From NCBI RefSeq assembly GCF_002723935.1, contig NZ_BEWM01000001.1:372001-436000 (forward strand): a stretch of 64,000 bases of DNA. Direction: 5' to 3'. The notes under the pieces were generated by a model. It was not told the DNA's origin, did no database searches, and saw nothing but the letters and a program-made list of their open reading frames with translations. Below, in pieces: positions 36,305-44,511 of this stretch (position 1 is the stretch's first letter; each line of letters begins with the position of its first letter). The stretch is from Gluconobacter cerinus. Lineage in GTDB: Bacteria > Pseudomonadota > Alphaproteobacteria > Acetobacterales > Acetobacteraceae. Both the position numbers and the translations under genes were made by a program.

Positions 36305-36648
36305 TTTTCCAGGCCCTTGCGGAGCGCTTTACGAAGATCATCCTGAAGAAGGGGAAATTCTCGTCGGCGCGTACCATCGCGGCCGATCAGGACAAAGTCT
36401 CCCGAAGGAAGACCGTCCTCACGCGCTACAAGACGCAGCGCCTCACGGAGGCGGCGTTTTGTGCGGTTACGGATGACAGAGTTTCCAACCTTTTTCGTGA
36501 CGGTAAAGCCGACACGGCTATCAGGCTGGCTATCATCCTGCAGCATCTGCACAACCATTCCCGGGGTAGCGACTTTACGCCCCTTCCCGGCAACACGCAG
36601 AAACTGCGGCCGCTTTTTCAGGCGGCCAGCTGTGTGGTTCCGGCTCAG
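36301..36648 (-). CDS. rnpA: Ribonuclease P protein component, apparent CTG start
   Basis: The protein subunit of RNase P, which matures tRNA 5' ends. The RNR motif is present ([15 protein letters not shown], residues 55-69 in the long form). The only ATG in frame (36558) would give 85 residues and drop the conserved N-terminal block [11 protein letters not shown]...GRKVATPG, which is encoded without interruption just upstream. Between the rpmH stop and that ATG the frame has no ATG, GTG or TTG; CTG codons at 36648 (overlapping the rpmH stop as CTGA) and 36621 give 115 or 106 residues, the normal family size. The 36648 start is my inference. The stop overlaps yidD. Confidence 0.85.
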   Translation of the reverse strand: MSRNHTAGRLKKRPQFLRVAGKGRKVATPGMVVQMLQDDSQPDSRVGFTVTKKVGNSVIRNRTKRRLREALRLVAREDGLPSGDFVLIGRDGTRRREFPLLQDDLRKALRKGLEK

Positions 36649-36779
36649 GCGGAGAGCTTCGAGCGGCCCTTGGTGCGACGGTTTGCCAGCACGCGGCGGC
36701 CACCGACTGTAGCACTACGTGCACGGAAACCGTGACGACGCTTACGAACCAGCTTGGAGGGTTGATACGTGCGCTTCAT
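36645..36779 (-). CDS. rpmH: Ribosomal protein L34
   Basis: A 44-residue, highly basic protein of the large ribosomal subunit. It begins [20 protein letters not shown] and ends in [14 protein letters not shown], which is the L34 family sequence throughout. It starts at the ATG 36779 and stops with TGA at 36645, immediately overlapping the rnpA reading frame. A leader hairpin CGGGCG/CGCCCG lies upstream at 36832-36850. Confidence 0.97.
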   Translation of the reverse strand: MKRTYQPSKLVRKRRHGFRARSATVGGRRVLANRRTKGRSKLSA

Positions 36780-36921
36780 GACATCGATCCTTTAAAACCA
36801 TGCAGACGCCTCTCTGGACATCCGCGTCGATCGGGCGCACGAAACGCCCGGTGAATGAGACCCGGGCTTGTACTCACCCGACCCTCCCCTGTCAATGCTA
36901 CACCCTCAGGAACTTAAGGAT

Positions 36922-37131
36922 ATGAGCCAAAATCCCGCTCTACCACCGTCATCAACTGACGACTCCAAAGCATTTCGACATGATCTGCGAAATGCCCTGT
37001 CCCCGGCGATGCTGTGTGCGGACATCCTGACATCCCATTCAGACGAATCCGTCAGAAAACATGCAGGAACAATTGTCGAGGCGCTGGAAAAAGCACTGCG
37101 CCTCCTGAAGAAACCTACTTCTTCTCAATAA
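36922..37131 (+). CDS. Small HisKA-like helical protein of unknown function
   Basis: A 69-residue protein (87 if the ATG at 36868 is used) consisting of one H-box-like hairpin. FRHDLRNALSPAMLCADIL, with H20, resembles the phospho-acceptor helix of HisKA dimerisation domains (HxLRNxLxP), and the second helix RKHAGTIVEALEKALRLLKK follows. There is no ATPase or receiver domain. It could be a free-standing phosphotransfer, dimerisation or kinase-inhibitor module, but this is inference. AAGGA lies close to the ATG at 36922. Its last 17 bases overlap the end of the convergent gloA. Confidence 0.55.
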   Translation: MSQNPALPPSSTDDSKAFRHDLRNALSPAMLCADILTSHSDESVRKHAGTIVEALEKALRLLKKPTSSQ

Positions 37132-37504
37132 GCTCGATCTTGTAGCCGTCTGGATCTTCCACGAAGGCAATGATGATCGTGCCGAACTTCAGTGGCCCGG
37201 CTTCACGGGTCACTTTGCCGCCGCCGATCCGAACAGCCTCTACAAGCGCAGCCACATCCGGCACGCCAATCGCAAAATGGCCGAATCCCGTGCCAACGTC
37301 GTAATCCGTTTCCTGATCCCAGTTATAGGTCAGCTCAATTTCAGCCTGTCCGTTCTCATTATCAGCGAATCCAATGAAAACGAGTGTGTAACGGCCTTCA
37401 CGAACTTCCTTGCGGCGCAGTTCTTTCATGCCAAGAAGGCTGTAGAACGCCAGACTGCGATCAATGTCTCGAATACGAACCATCGTGTGCAGAAATGTGC
37501 TCAT
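37115..37504 (-). CDS. gloA: Lactoylglutathione lyase (glyoxalase I)
   Basis: Isomerises the methylglyoxal-glutathione hemithioacetal to S-lactoylglutathione. The 129-residue protein has two vicinal-oxygen-chelate repeats, with HTMVRIRDIDRSLAFY at the N-terminus, ELTYNWD in the middle, GHFAIGVPDV at the second repeat and FVEDPDGYKIELIE at the end. Metal ligands H6, E56, H76 and the E125-region glutamate are in expected places. It overlaps lpxI by four bases (ATGA) at the end of the lipid A gene run, an unusual neighbour. Confidence 0.93.
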   Translation of the reverse strand: MSTFLHTMVRIRDIDRSLAFYSLLGMKELRRKEVREGRYTLVFIGFADNENGQAEIELTYNWDQETDYDVGTGFGHFAIGVPDVAALVEAVRIGGGKVTREAGPLKFGTIIIAFVEDPDGYKIELIEKK

Positions 37505-38346
37505 TTTTCTTCTTTCAGATCTTCGCTTGTCAGCCCGTAAAGGAATAGTCCGTATCGGTCAGCCAAGGCGACGCAGCGGTCAGGGTCTGTCAACAACGTG
37601 ACACCAGGCTGAAACGCGACGCCCCTCAATCCGTTCCGGGCCGCATTTTCCAACGTCTCTGGACCTATTGTCGGCATATCTGCCCTCAGGTCCTGTCCGC
37701 TCTTGGGCATTTTAATAAGAACGCCGCCACTGCCAGCCTGCATCAACTTGCCGCAGCGCCCCAGCATGGCATCCGTGCCCTCAAGAGCTTCGACAGCCAG
37801 AACCAGACCGCTCTGGACGACACACCCCTGCCCGATATCCAGCGCAGCCATGGCCCTCAGCACCTGAACACCACGCGCTATGTCCTGACGCGCCTGTTCG
37901 TCTGGCACAACTCGACCAAGCGTCCCGCTCTTACCGGTAGCATGATCAAGGAATTCATGGGCGCCACGAACAATGAACCCTTCTTCCCCGAGCACGCGTA
38001 CAACTGCTCCGAGAAGCCCGTCGTCGCCAAGGAAAATTGCGCGTCCCAGACGTGCAAGAACACGCGCCCCTTCCGCATCAGGGCGAAGGTCACGCCATGC
38101 AGGGCGCCGAACCGGCCCGATCAGAACCAGTTCCCTGCATCCATGCTTTTTAAGGGCTGTCAGGATTTCTCCTACAGCAGCAAGGCGGATGATTTCATGT
38201 GGATAAGGTGCCAGACGGGCCATGTCCGCGAAATCACGAAAGCCGACCACAAAAACCGACTTCCCCTTTTCCAGGGCAGCCGCAGCGACCTTTGCAGGCA
38301 AGGGGCCCGCCCCGGCCAGAATACCGACGCAACCTGCCCCCATCAT
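37501..38346 (-). CDS. lpxI: UDP-2,3-diacylglucosamine pyrophosphatase LpxI
   Basis: Hydrolyses UDP-2,3-diacylglucosamine to lipid X, the lipid A step done by LpxH in gamma- and betaproteobacteria. The 281-residue DUF1009 protein begins with the glycine-rich GILAGAGPLP and contains the conserved KSGQDLRADMPTIGPET block near the C-terminal domain. It lies two bases after the lpxA stop. The start may be either of two adjacent ATG codons. lpxB, which usually follows, is absent from this position. Confidence 0.93.
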   Translation of the reverse strand: MMGAGCVGILAGAGPLPAKVAAAALEKGKSVFVVGFRDFADMARLAPYPHEIIRLAAVGEILTALKKHGCRELVLIGPVRRPAWRDLRPDAEGARVLARLGRAIFLGDDGLLGAVVRVLGEEGFIVRGAHEFLDHATGKSGTLGRVVPDEQARQDIARGVQVLRAMAALDIGQGCVVQSGLVLAVEALEGTDAMLGRCGKLMQAGSGGVLIKMPKSGQDLRADMPTIGPETLENAARNGLRGVAFQPGVTLLTDPDRCVALADRYGLFLYGLTSEDLKEEK

Positions 38347-38348
38347 GC

Positions 38349-39206
38349 TCAGGCCCCTTCGGTTTCGGAAAGCCCCTCATTACGGGCCACACGTGTCAGC
38401 CCGCGGCGGCTTGGCGCTTCCATAAAGTCCAGCATTTCAGCAATGCGCTGCAAATGCCCATATTCACGGCGCACGTCCGCAAGTCGGGCTTCAAGCACCA
38501 CATCCGTACTGCCATGACGCGGATAAAGCGTCCGGAACGCACGACGCATGGCCTGCATTTCTTCCGGGCCCACACCAGACCGCTTCAATCCGATCCAATT
38601 CAGACCAACCAAGCGGGCGCGGTTCCCAAGAACGCTTCCGTAGGGAATGACATCCATCTCGACGCCGCAAACGCCACCAACAACAGCGCCGCGCCCAATG
38701 CGCACGAACTGATGGAGCGCTGCTGATCCCATGACCTTCGCATCATCAGCAATCTCGACATGACCACCCATGACAACATTGTTCACGATAATCACACGAT
38801 CACCGAGAACACAGTCATGCGCCACATGAGCATTCGCCATGATCAAACAGGACGCACCGATTTTCGTCAGAGCATGTCCCTGCGCCGTTCCACGATGAAT
38901 GGTGACGTTTTCACGGATGATGGTTTTCGCGCCGATCTCACAAAGTGTCGGCTCACCAGCATATTTGAGGTCCTGCGGTGCCATCCCGATCGTGACGAAC
39001 GGATAGACTTCCACTTCCTCACGCAGGGTCGTGTGCCCGTCGACAATCACCGAAGCATGCAGGTGCACACCGTCGCCAAGTGTCACATGAGGCCCGACGA
39101 TGCACCACGGGCCAATGCGAACATTTTCCCCAATTCGGGCACGTTCATCGACAAGAGCAGTCGCGTGAATCTCAGCGCTATCGGATCGTTTTCCTGCAAT
39201 CTGCAT
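38349..39206 (-). CDS. lpxA: UDP-N-acetylglucosamine O-acyltransferase LpxA
   Basis: The first lipid A enzyme; it transfers 3-hydroxyacyl from ACP to UDP-GlcNAc. The left-handed beta-helix of hexapeptide repeats starts near residue 11, and the catalytic His lies in AHVAHDCVLGD. A C-terminal helical domain follows. The 285-residue length is slightly above E. coli (262). It starts four bases after the fabZ stop. Confidence 0.96.
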   Translation of the reverse strand: MQIAGKRSDSAEIHATALVDERARIGENVRIGPWCIVGPHVTLGDGVHLHASVIVDGHTTLREEVEVYPFVTIGMAPQDLKYAGEPTLCEIGAKTIIRENVTIHRGTAQGHALTKIGASCLIMANAHVAHDCVLGDRVIIVNNVVMGGHVEIADDAKVMGSAALHQFVRIGRGAVVGGVCGVEMDVIPYGSVLGNRARLVGLNWIGLKRSGVGPEEMQAMRRAFRTLYPRHGSTDVVLEARLADVRREYGHLQRIAEMLDFMEAPSRRGLTRVARNEGLSETEGA

Positions 39207-39210
39207 CAGT

Positions 39211-39729
39211 TCAGCCCATGATCATGGCACTGAAGGTTGCCTCTGCAACAGCAACGCCGTCAACACGTGCAGTACCCTTGAATTTCCAGACGTTCGCCCG
39301 GGACCTCTCTTTGACCACCTCAATACGAAGCTGATCACCCGGCCCGACCGGACGGCGGAACTTGGCGCCTTCAATGGTCATGAAATACACCAGCTTTCCT
39401 TCGAAGGCCTTGCCAAGCGTCAGGACAACAAGTGTTGCAGCCGTCTGGGCCATGGCTTCGATGATCAGAACGCCTGGCATCACCGGATGGGAAGGAAAGT
39501 GTCCCTGAAAGAAGGGCTCGTTCACCGTGACATTCTTGATGCCAACAGCGGACTCACCAGCCTTGATTTCCTGCATCTTGTCGATCAGCAGGAACGGATA
39601 GCGATGAGGGATCGCCTGCATGATCTGCAGAATGTCGATGCTCTCAGGAACCTGGTGCGTTCCCGAAGCCCCTTCTGCCGGGGTCGTCTTTTCAGCCGGA
39701 GCGTCCACTCGATCCATTTTGTTCACCAT
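39211..39729 (-). CDS. fabZ: 3-hydroxyacyl-[ACP] dehydratase FabZ
   Basis: The hot-dog-fold dehydratase of fatty acid elongation. The active-site helix is intact (FFQGHFPSHPVMPGVLIIEA, with His in GHFP and Glu in IIEA). The first 25 residues, rich in Ala/Glu/Pro/Thr, exceed the usual form (about 150) and look disordered; a later start is possible but no better ribosome-binding site is evident. It lies in the standard lpxD-fabZ-lpxA order. Confidence 0.95.
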   Translation of the reverse strand: MVNKMDRVDAPAEKTTPAEGASGTHQVPESIDILQIMQAIPHRYPFLLIDKMQEIKAGESAVGIKNVTVNEPFFQGHFPSHPVMPGVLIIEAMAQTAATLVVLTLGKAFEGKLVYFMTIEGAKFRRPVGPGDQLRIEVVKERSRANVWKFKGTARVDGVAVAEATFSAMIMG

Positions 39730-39735
39730 GCCCTT

Positions 39736-39801
39736 CTAAGGGAAAATTTTGTCAGTTTTCTGCTCTCCGAGCAGTGCGGATGGCCTCCCTTAGCAAAACT
39801 G
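39736..39801. other. Structured intercistronic spacer between lpxD and fabZ
   Basis: The 102-base gap here is wide for this packed operon and holds three inverted repeats: CTAAGGGA/TCCCTTAG (39736-39743 with 39786-39793), the hairpin CTGCTC-TCC-GAGCAG (39760-39774) inside it, and CAGTTTT/AAAACTG (39753-39759 with 39795-39801), which crosses the first pair in pseudoknot fashion. No T tract follows, so it is not a simple terminator. It may be an RNA processing or translational control element. Confidence 0.4.
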
Positions 39802-39831
39802 GCTACGGGATACCATCCGTCACCGGAAAGG

Positions 39832-40893
39832 TCAGTCGCCGCTTTTGCGGGAGAGCTTCCGCAAAGTGGCTACGTTCCGGAAGAATTCCCGGAAGGGCAT
39901 GGCGGGACTGCCGATAACATCCGCTCCCGCATCCACGTCAGACATGACACCGCACTGAGCCCCAACACGGGCCTTGTCACCAATCTTGATGTGACCGATC
40001 AGGCCGGCCTGAGCTGCAATCGTGACGAAGTCGCCAAGTTCGGTCGAGCCGGAAATACCAGCCTGTGAAACCACAATGCAGCATTTTCCGAGCTGGGCAT
40101 TGTGTCCGATCTGAACCAGATTATCGATCCGCGTGCCTGCCCCAATGATCGTATCGCGCATGGAGCCACGATCAATCGTTGAGTTAGCACCGATCTCTAC
40201 GTCGTCCTCAATGACAACCAGACCAAGCTGTGGCACGGTCTCGAAACCAGCAGGGCCGACAGCAAAACCAAATCCGTCCTGACCAATGCGGGCGCCGGGA
40301 TACAATGTTACCCTGTTCCCGACACGGGCGTGCGTCAGACTGACATGGCTGCCAATGCGGCAACGCTCACCAATCTCGACACTCTGGCCAATCACGGCAT
40401 GCGCACCAATCAGCGTGCCCGGGCCAATTTTCGCGCCGTCTTCGACAACAGCGAAAGCCCCAATCTCGACATTCTCACCGATCTCAGCCGTCTCACTGAC
40501 ATAAGCAGAAGGATGGCGAACACCCGTCGATGACGGTGCAGGATGAAAGAGCGCTGCGATGCGTGCCCATGCAAGGTAGGGCGTTTTGCAGACAAGGCCC
40601 GCCGTATGCGCTGGCAGCTTGTCGGCAAAAGCCGGCGCAAGAATGACCACCCCTGCACGCGTTTTTTCCAGAAGAGGCAGGTAGCGGCGATTATCCAGAA
40701 AACTCACGTCTTCCGGTCCCGCAACGTGCAATGGGGCAACCCCGCGGAAACTGACTTGATCCTCCTGCCCTTCAGCAGCGGAACGAACCTCGCTTCCCGA
40801 TACTTCCGCAAGATGAGCCAGACCAAAAGGTCCAGCTCTCAGGAAGAAGCGCTCATCACCAGGTCGGTTTTCGGTGAGTACCTTATCAGCCAC
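39832..40893 (-). CDS. lpxD: UDP-3-O-acylglucosamine N-acyltransferase LpxD
   Basis: The third lipid A enzyme; it adds the N-linked 3-hydroxyacyl chain. The N-terminal uridine-binding domain precedes a long hexapeptide-repeat beta-helix (from about residue 125), and the catalytic His lies in QIGHNAQLG. The 353-residue length fits the family (about 340). It follows skp by 11 bases, as in the classical bamA-skp-lpxD cluster. Confidence 0.96.
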   Translation of the reverse strand: MADKVLTENRPGDERFFLRAGPFGLAHLAEVSGSEVRSAAEGQEDQVSFRGVAPLHVAGPEDVSFLDNRRYLPLLEKTRAGVVILAPAFADKLPAHTAGLVCKTPYLAWARIAALFHPAPSSTGVRHPSAYVSETAEIGENVEIGAFAVVEDGAKIGPGTLIGAHAVIGQSVEIGERCRIGSHVSLTHARVGNRVTLYPGARIGQDGFGFAVGPAGFETVPQLGLVVIEDDVEIGANSTIDRGSMRDTIIGAGTRIDNLVQIGHNAQLGKCCIVVSQAGISGSTELGDFVTIAAQAGLIGHIKIGDKARVGAQCGVMSDVDAGADVIGSPAMPFREFFRNVATLRKLSRKSGD

Positions 40894-40904
40894 GGGATCA
40901 GGCC

Positions 40905-41816
40905 TCAGTGATGCTGCCGGAGAACGGACTCAGGCTGCGCTGGAGCCGAAGCTGGCGCTGCCTGTTCAGGACCCTGCGGCGCACGCTGTTCATCTGCCGT
41001 CGTTGGCATCTTGCCAGATTTGGCAAGTTGCTCAGGATCAACGCCTTCGTCAGGAATAAACACGTGTGGCAGCGTCTTGTTTAGCTGGTTTGCCACTTCT
41101 TCCGTGATGTCCTGCTCGCCCACATGCAGCACAACCTGCTCGGCATGCAGAACCAGGTTCATGTTATGCGCACCAGCAACGGCGGCAATGATGCCGTTGC
41201 CCTGCTCAAGCTCACGCTCGATCTGATGGAAGGCGACCTGCGCGGCTTCCTGAACAATGCGAGCCTGATTGCCAAAATCGCGCTGATCCTTGGCGCGACG
41301 CTCCTGAAGATGGCGCTCACGAAGCTGGATTTGGTCGGCTGTAAGACTGCGGGCTTCGGATTGCAGCTTCTGCTGCTCACCACGCCATGCACCCTCTTCA
41401 CGCTGCACAGCCTGTGCCAGCTTGTCACGACGTGCGCCAAGAACCTGCTGGATCTCCTGCGCAGCAGACGACATCTGCATGACAGCCTGGACATTGATCA
41501 CACCGATAACTGCTGCTGGCGGCGCAGCGCCCTTCGCAACAGTTGGCGGATTAGGGATCGGCGGCAACGGCAGAACCGGTGGAGCCTGCTGCGCATTCGG
41601 AGCAGCCTGCTCGTCTTCAACAGGCGCCTCAGCCATAGGCACACTACGGCGAGGTGCCGGACGTGCAGCAGCCGGTGCATCCGGATGTGCGGCCTTGGGA
41701 ACAAACCATCCACCGTTGTTGGCGGCTTGGGCGTGAGCAGCGGGTGCAACAGCAAGAACCGTCGCAGCCAGAAGCGCACCGACCGAAGCCGGGCGCATCA
41801 GGGAAATAAAGGTCAT
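40905..41816 (-). CDS. skp: Periplasmic OmpH/Skp-family chaperone with extended linker
   Basis: A periplasmic holdase for outer-membrane proteins. The signal peptide ends at AHA near residue 29. A Pro/Ala-rich segment (about 35-100) precedes the Skp core, which begins IGVINVQAVM and continues as long charged helices (about 105-200). A Gln/Pro-rich tail closes the protein. At 303 residues it is nearly twice E. coli Skp (161), from these extensions. The ATG at 41816 has AGAGG about seven bases upstream; the open frame further upstream is not supported. It lies between bamA and lpxD. Confidence 0.87.
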   Translation of the reverse strand: MTFISLMRPASVGALLAATVLAVAPAAHAQAANNGGWFVPKAAHPDAPAAARPAPRRSVPMAEAPVEDEQAAPNAQQAPPVLPLPPIPNPPTVAKGAAPPAAVIGVINVQAVMQMSSAAQEIQQVLGARRDKLAQAVQREEGAWRGEQQKLQSEARSLTADQIQLRERHLQERRAKDQRDFGNQARIVQEAAQVAFHQIERELEQGNGIIAAVAGAHNMNLVLHAEQVVLHVGEQDITEEVANQLNKTLPHVFIPDEGVDPEQLAKSGKMPTTADEQRAPQGPEQAAPASAPAQPESVLRQHH

Positions 41817-41874
41817 AACCACCTCTGGGAAAGGGGATGGAATTGCTTGGAGCTCGAAATCAGACACGCAGTTC

Positions 41875-44469
41875 TTAGAACTGCTGTCCGAAGCCAAAGC
41901 GCAGCGGGTAAAGACGATCGCCCTTTTCCTTACGCAGCGGAATGGCACCATCAATATTCACAAGGCCGAACGGGCTCTTCCAGGAAATACCAAGACCGGT
42001 GGAAACACGCGGGATCATGGTGTCACCATTGATCGGGGTATAAGGATACCCGGCCTCGAAGCGGCGAGAATAGTCTGTGTACTTCTTCTGCACACGCACG
42101 CTCGACAGGCTACCAGCATCGACAAAGTAACGACCGGAAATACCAAGATCGTCGCCCATCGGCATCGGGAAGTTCAGCTGTGCGGAAGCCGTGTACATGA
42201 AACGGCCACCCAGCAGATCTTCCTGGCCCTGACGCGGAAGATAATCAAGCGTCGGGCAGGACCCGCTGACATATGCTCCCGTACAGATATGGCCAGAACG
42301 CGGGCCTACACCACCCTGCAGGAAGCCTCGCAGGTTTTCACCACCAAGATAGAAGTTATCAATGATGTTGCGCTTGCTGTTGGAATCCCAGTCGCCCATG
42401 TAACCCACGCCGCCCTTGAACTGCATGGTCCAGTCATGGCTGCCGGTAATGCTGTCCAGCGGCAGGTAGTACGCGCCATCAGCCTTCACACGGAAATACT
42501 TGGCGTTTCCGCCGACACCCGCGAAATCACCACCCAGCTTCATCATGTAACCGTCATGAGGATTCATACGACGGTCACGGCGGTCATAGGTCAGGGAGGT
42601 GCTCAGCTGCGACAGGAGCGACCAACCTGCAGACTGCTGAACGTAAACAGACGGCACCCATTCGATATAGGACGGGTCAGCTGCAACCGTTGCGGCATCA
42701 TAGAAGTTGCCAACCTGACGATCGACCAGCGTGTAGCTGAAGGACTGCGACAGATAGCGGTTATACGCATACCCGAGACGCAGGCTCATACCGTACTGGG
42801 ATTCTTTGTAGCTCTGATACGTCTGGTAGTTGTTCTGGATGAAGTAGAAATCAGCGCCAGCCACCAGGTTACGGTTCAGGAAGTACGGATCCGTAATGGA
42901 GATGTCAGCCTGCTTCTCATAGTACGCAACCGTACCCGAGATACCGGCGTCAATACCCGTACCAAGCATGTTGTGCTGCTTGATGGACGCATTACCCAGC
43001 ACACCAACGTCTGTGGAGTAACCACCGCCCAGTGAAAACTCACCTGTCGGCTTCTCAACCACGTTGGCAGACACGTTCACACGATCAGGAGCGGAGCCCT
43101 GCGTCTGATCAACAGATACCGTGCTGAAATATCCGAGGTCCTGAAGGGCCAACTTGGAATATTTCTTGTCAAACGGGGTGTACGGGTCGCCCTCTGCCAT
43201 GGGCAGGTTGCGTCGGATCACGTTATCCCGGGTGATGGTGTTGCCGTTGATGTCAATACGCTCGACATACACATGCGGCCCTTCAGTCACATCGAACAGA
43301 AGGTCAACAATTCGCTTTTCCGGATTACGAGCAATTTCAGAGCGTACCATCGCAAACGGATGCCCCTGAGCCTGCAACCACTCCTGCATGTTTGTCGTGT
43401 TATGCTGGATGGCAGTGCCGTCATAGATCTGATGCTTGAACAACTCGATGTGCTTGCGCATCATTTCCGGCGTCACACGACGCACCGTGGAACGAACGTC
43501 CATCTTGCCAATGCGATACTGCTCACCTTCATGGATGGTGAACGTCACGTAGAAGGACTTGTGATCGGGAGAAAGCTCGCCCGTCGCGTCGATCATGTGG
43601 AAATCGACAAATCCGTTGTGAAGGTAGAAGCGGCGCAGAAGCTCCGCATCGTACTTGATACGCTCAGGATTATACTCATCCGAGGATGAGAAGAAGCGAT
43701 ACCAGGTATTCTCCTTGGACGAGATCACCTGAGCCAGACGTGCTTCACTGAAAGCGTGGTTGCCAACAAAAACGATCTTGTGGATCAGCGTCTGCTGAGC
43801 CTCGTTGATCTTGAAAACAACATCGACACGGTTGTGAGAGAGCTTGATGATCTGCGGCGTAACGGTCGCGCCGAAACGCGCCTTGCCTGCATACTGGTTC
43901 AAAATCTTCTGACGGTCGGCAGCCGTGGTCTGAGACGAAAATACCGCACGAGGACGAAGACTGATTTCCTTGCGGAGATCCTCATCCTTCAGGGCATGAT
44001 TGCCTTCAAAGACAATACGATTGACGATCGGATTTTCAACCAGATTCACCAGCAGCGTATTACCATCGCGGTGAAGGGTGACGTCCTTGAAAAGGCCCGT
44101 TGCATAGAGCGTCTTCAGGGAACGATCCAGATCGTCCTGATTGAAAGAGTCACCCGGCTGAGCAACCATGTACGACAGAACCGTACTGGTCTCGATACGC
44201 GTGTTACCAGTGACCGAAATGGCCTGGATCACGTTGTTGCCTGAGGTTGCACCTGATGTCTGGTGCTGACGAGCAGAGCGGGCCTCCGCCACACCGAGAG
44301 CGGTCGGGAGAAGACATGCGGATGCCAGCAGCATCAAACGCATGTTCGGGGACCGGGAACCTCTTGACCGTGATCCTGACAAACCGGTTTTCCTTGTAAC
44401 AGATTTTTCGCAGGCGCCTGACACGCTACGCCATTGGCGGAGGTATCCGAAAATCCCCCCACCATGCAA
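41875..44469 (-). CDS. bamA: Outer-membrane protein assembly factor BamA
   Basis: The core of the BAM complex that folds beta-barrel proteins into the outer membrane. Five POTRA domains (about 75-430) precede the 16-strand barrel, which carries a lid-loop RGF equivalent (NLRGFLQGG) and ends in the typical terminal Phe. The start is open to question: the ATG at 44469 has AAGGGAG about six bases upstream but gives an unusually long, basic 43-residue lead before the hydrophobic signal core MRLMLLASACLLPTALG; the ATG at 44343 gives a normal signal peptide but a weak ribosome-binding site. It follows rseP by 42 bases. Confidence 0.95.
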   Translation of the reverse strand: MHGGGIFGYLRQWRSVSGACEKSVTRKTGLSGSRSRGSRSPNMRLMLLASACLLPTALGVAEARSARQHQTSGATSGNNVIQAISVTGNTRIETSTVLSYMVAQPGDSFNQDDLDRSLKTLYATGLFKDVTLHRDGNTLLVNLVENPIVNRIVFEGNHALKDEDLRKEISLRPRAVFSSQTTAADRQKILNQYAGKARFGATVTPQIIKLSHNRVDVVFKINEAQQTLIHKIVFVGNHAFSEARLAQVISSKENTWYRFFSSSDEYNPERIKYDAELLRRFYLHNGFVDFHMIDATGELSPDHKSFYVTFTIHEGEQYRIGKMDVRSTVRRVTPEMMRKHIELFKHQIYDGTAIQHNTTNMQEWLQAQGHPFAMVRSEIARNPEKRIVDLLFDVTEGPHVYVERIDINGNTITRDNVIRRNLPMAEGDPYTPFDKKYSKLALQDLGYFSTVSVDQTQGSAPDRVNVSANVVEKPTGEFSLGGGYSTDVGVLGNASIKQHNMLGTGIDAGISGTVAYYEKQADISITDPYFLNRNLVAGADFYFIQNNYQTYQSYKESQYGMSLRLGYAYNRYLSQSFSYTLVDRQVGNFYDAATVAADPSYIEWVPSVYVQQSAGWSLLSQLSTSLTYDRRDRRMNPHDGYMMKLGGDFAGVGGNAKYFRVKADGAYYLPLDSITGSHDWTMQFKGGVGYMGDWDSNSKRNIIDNFYLGGENLRGFLQGGVGPRSGHICTGAYVSGSCPTLDYLPRQGQEDLLGGRFMYTASAQLNFPMPMGDDLGISGRYFVDAGSLSSVRVQKKYTDYSRRFEAGYPYTPINGDTMIPRVSTGLGISWKSPFGLVNIDGAIPLRKEKGDRLYPLRFGFGQQF

Positions 44470-44511
44470 GATCTCCCTTCACTCACGAAGAGTTACCGGG
44501 CGTATCTCACA

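Noticed and set aside
36298-36735. Plus-strand ORF of 145 codons across rnpA/rpmH
   Set aside because: Antisense to two conserved housekeeping genes with perfect family sequences.
41124-42032. Plus-strand ORF of 302 codons across skp and the end of bamA
   Set aside because: Spans two real genes and their gap on the opposite strand; low-complexity Arg/Leu-rich translation.
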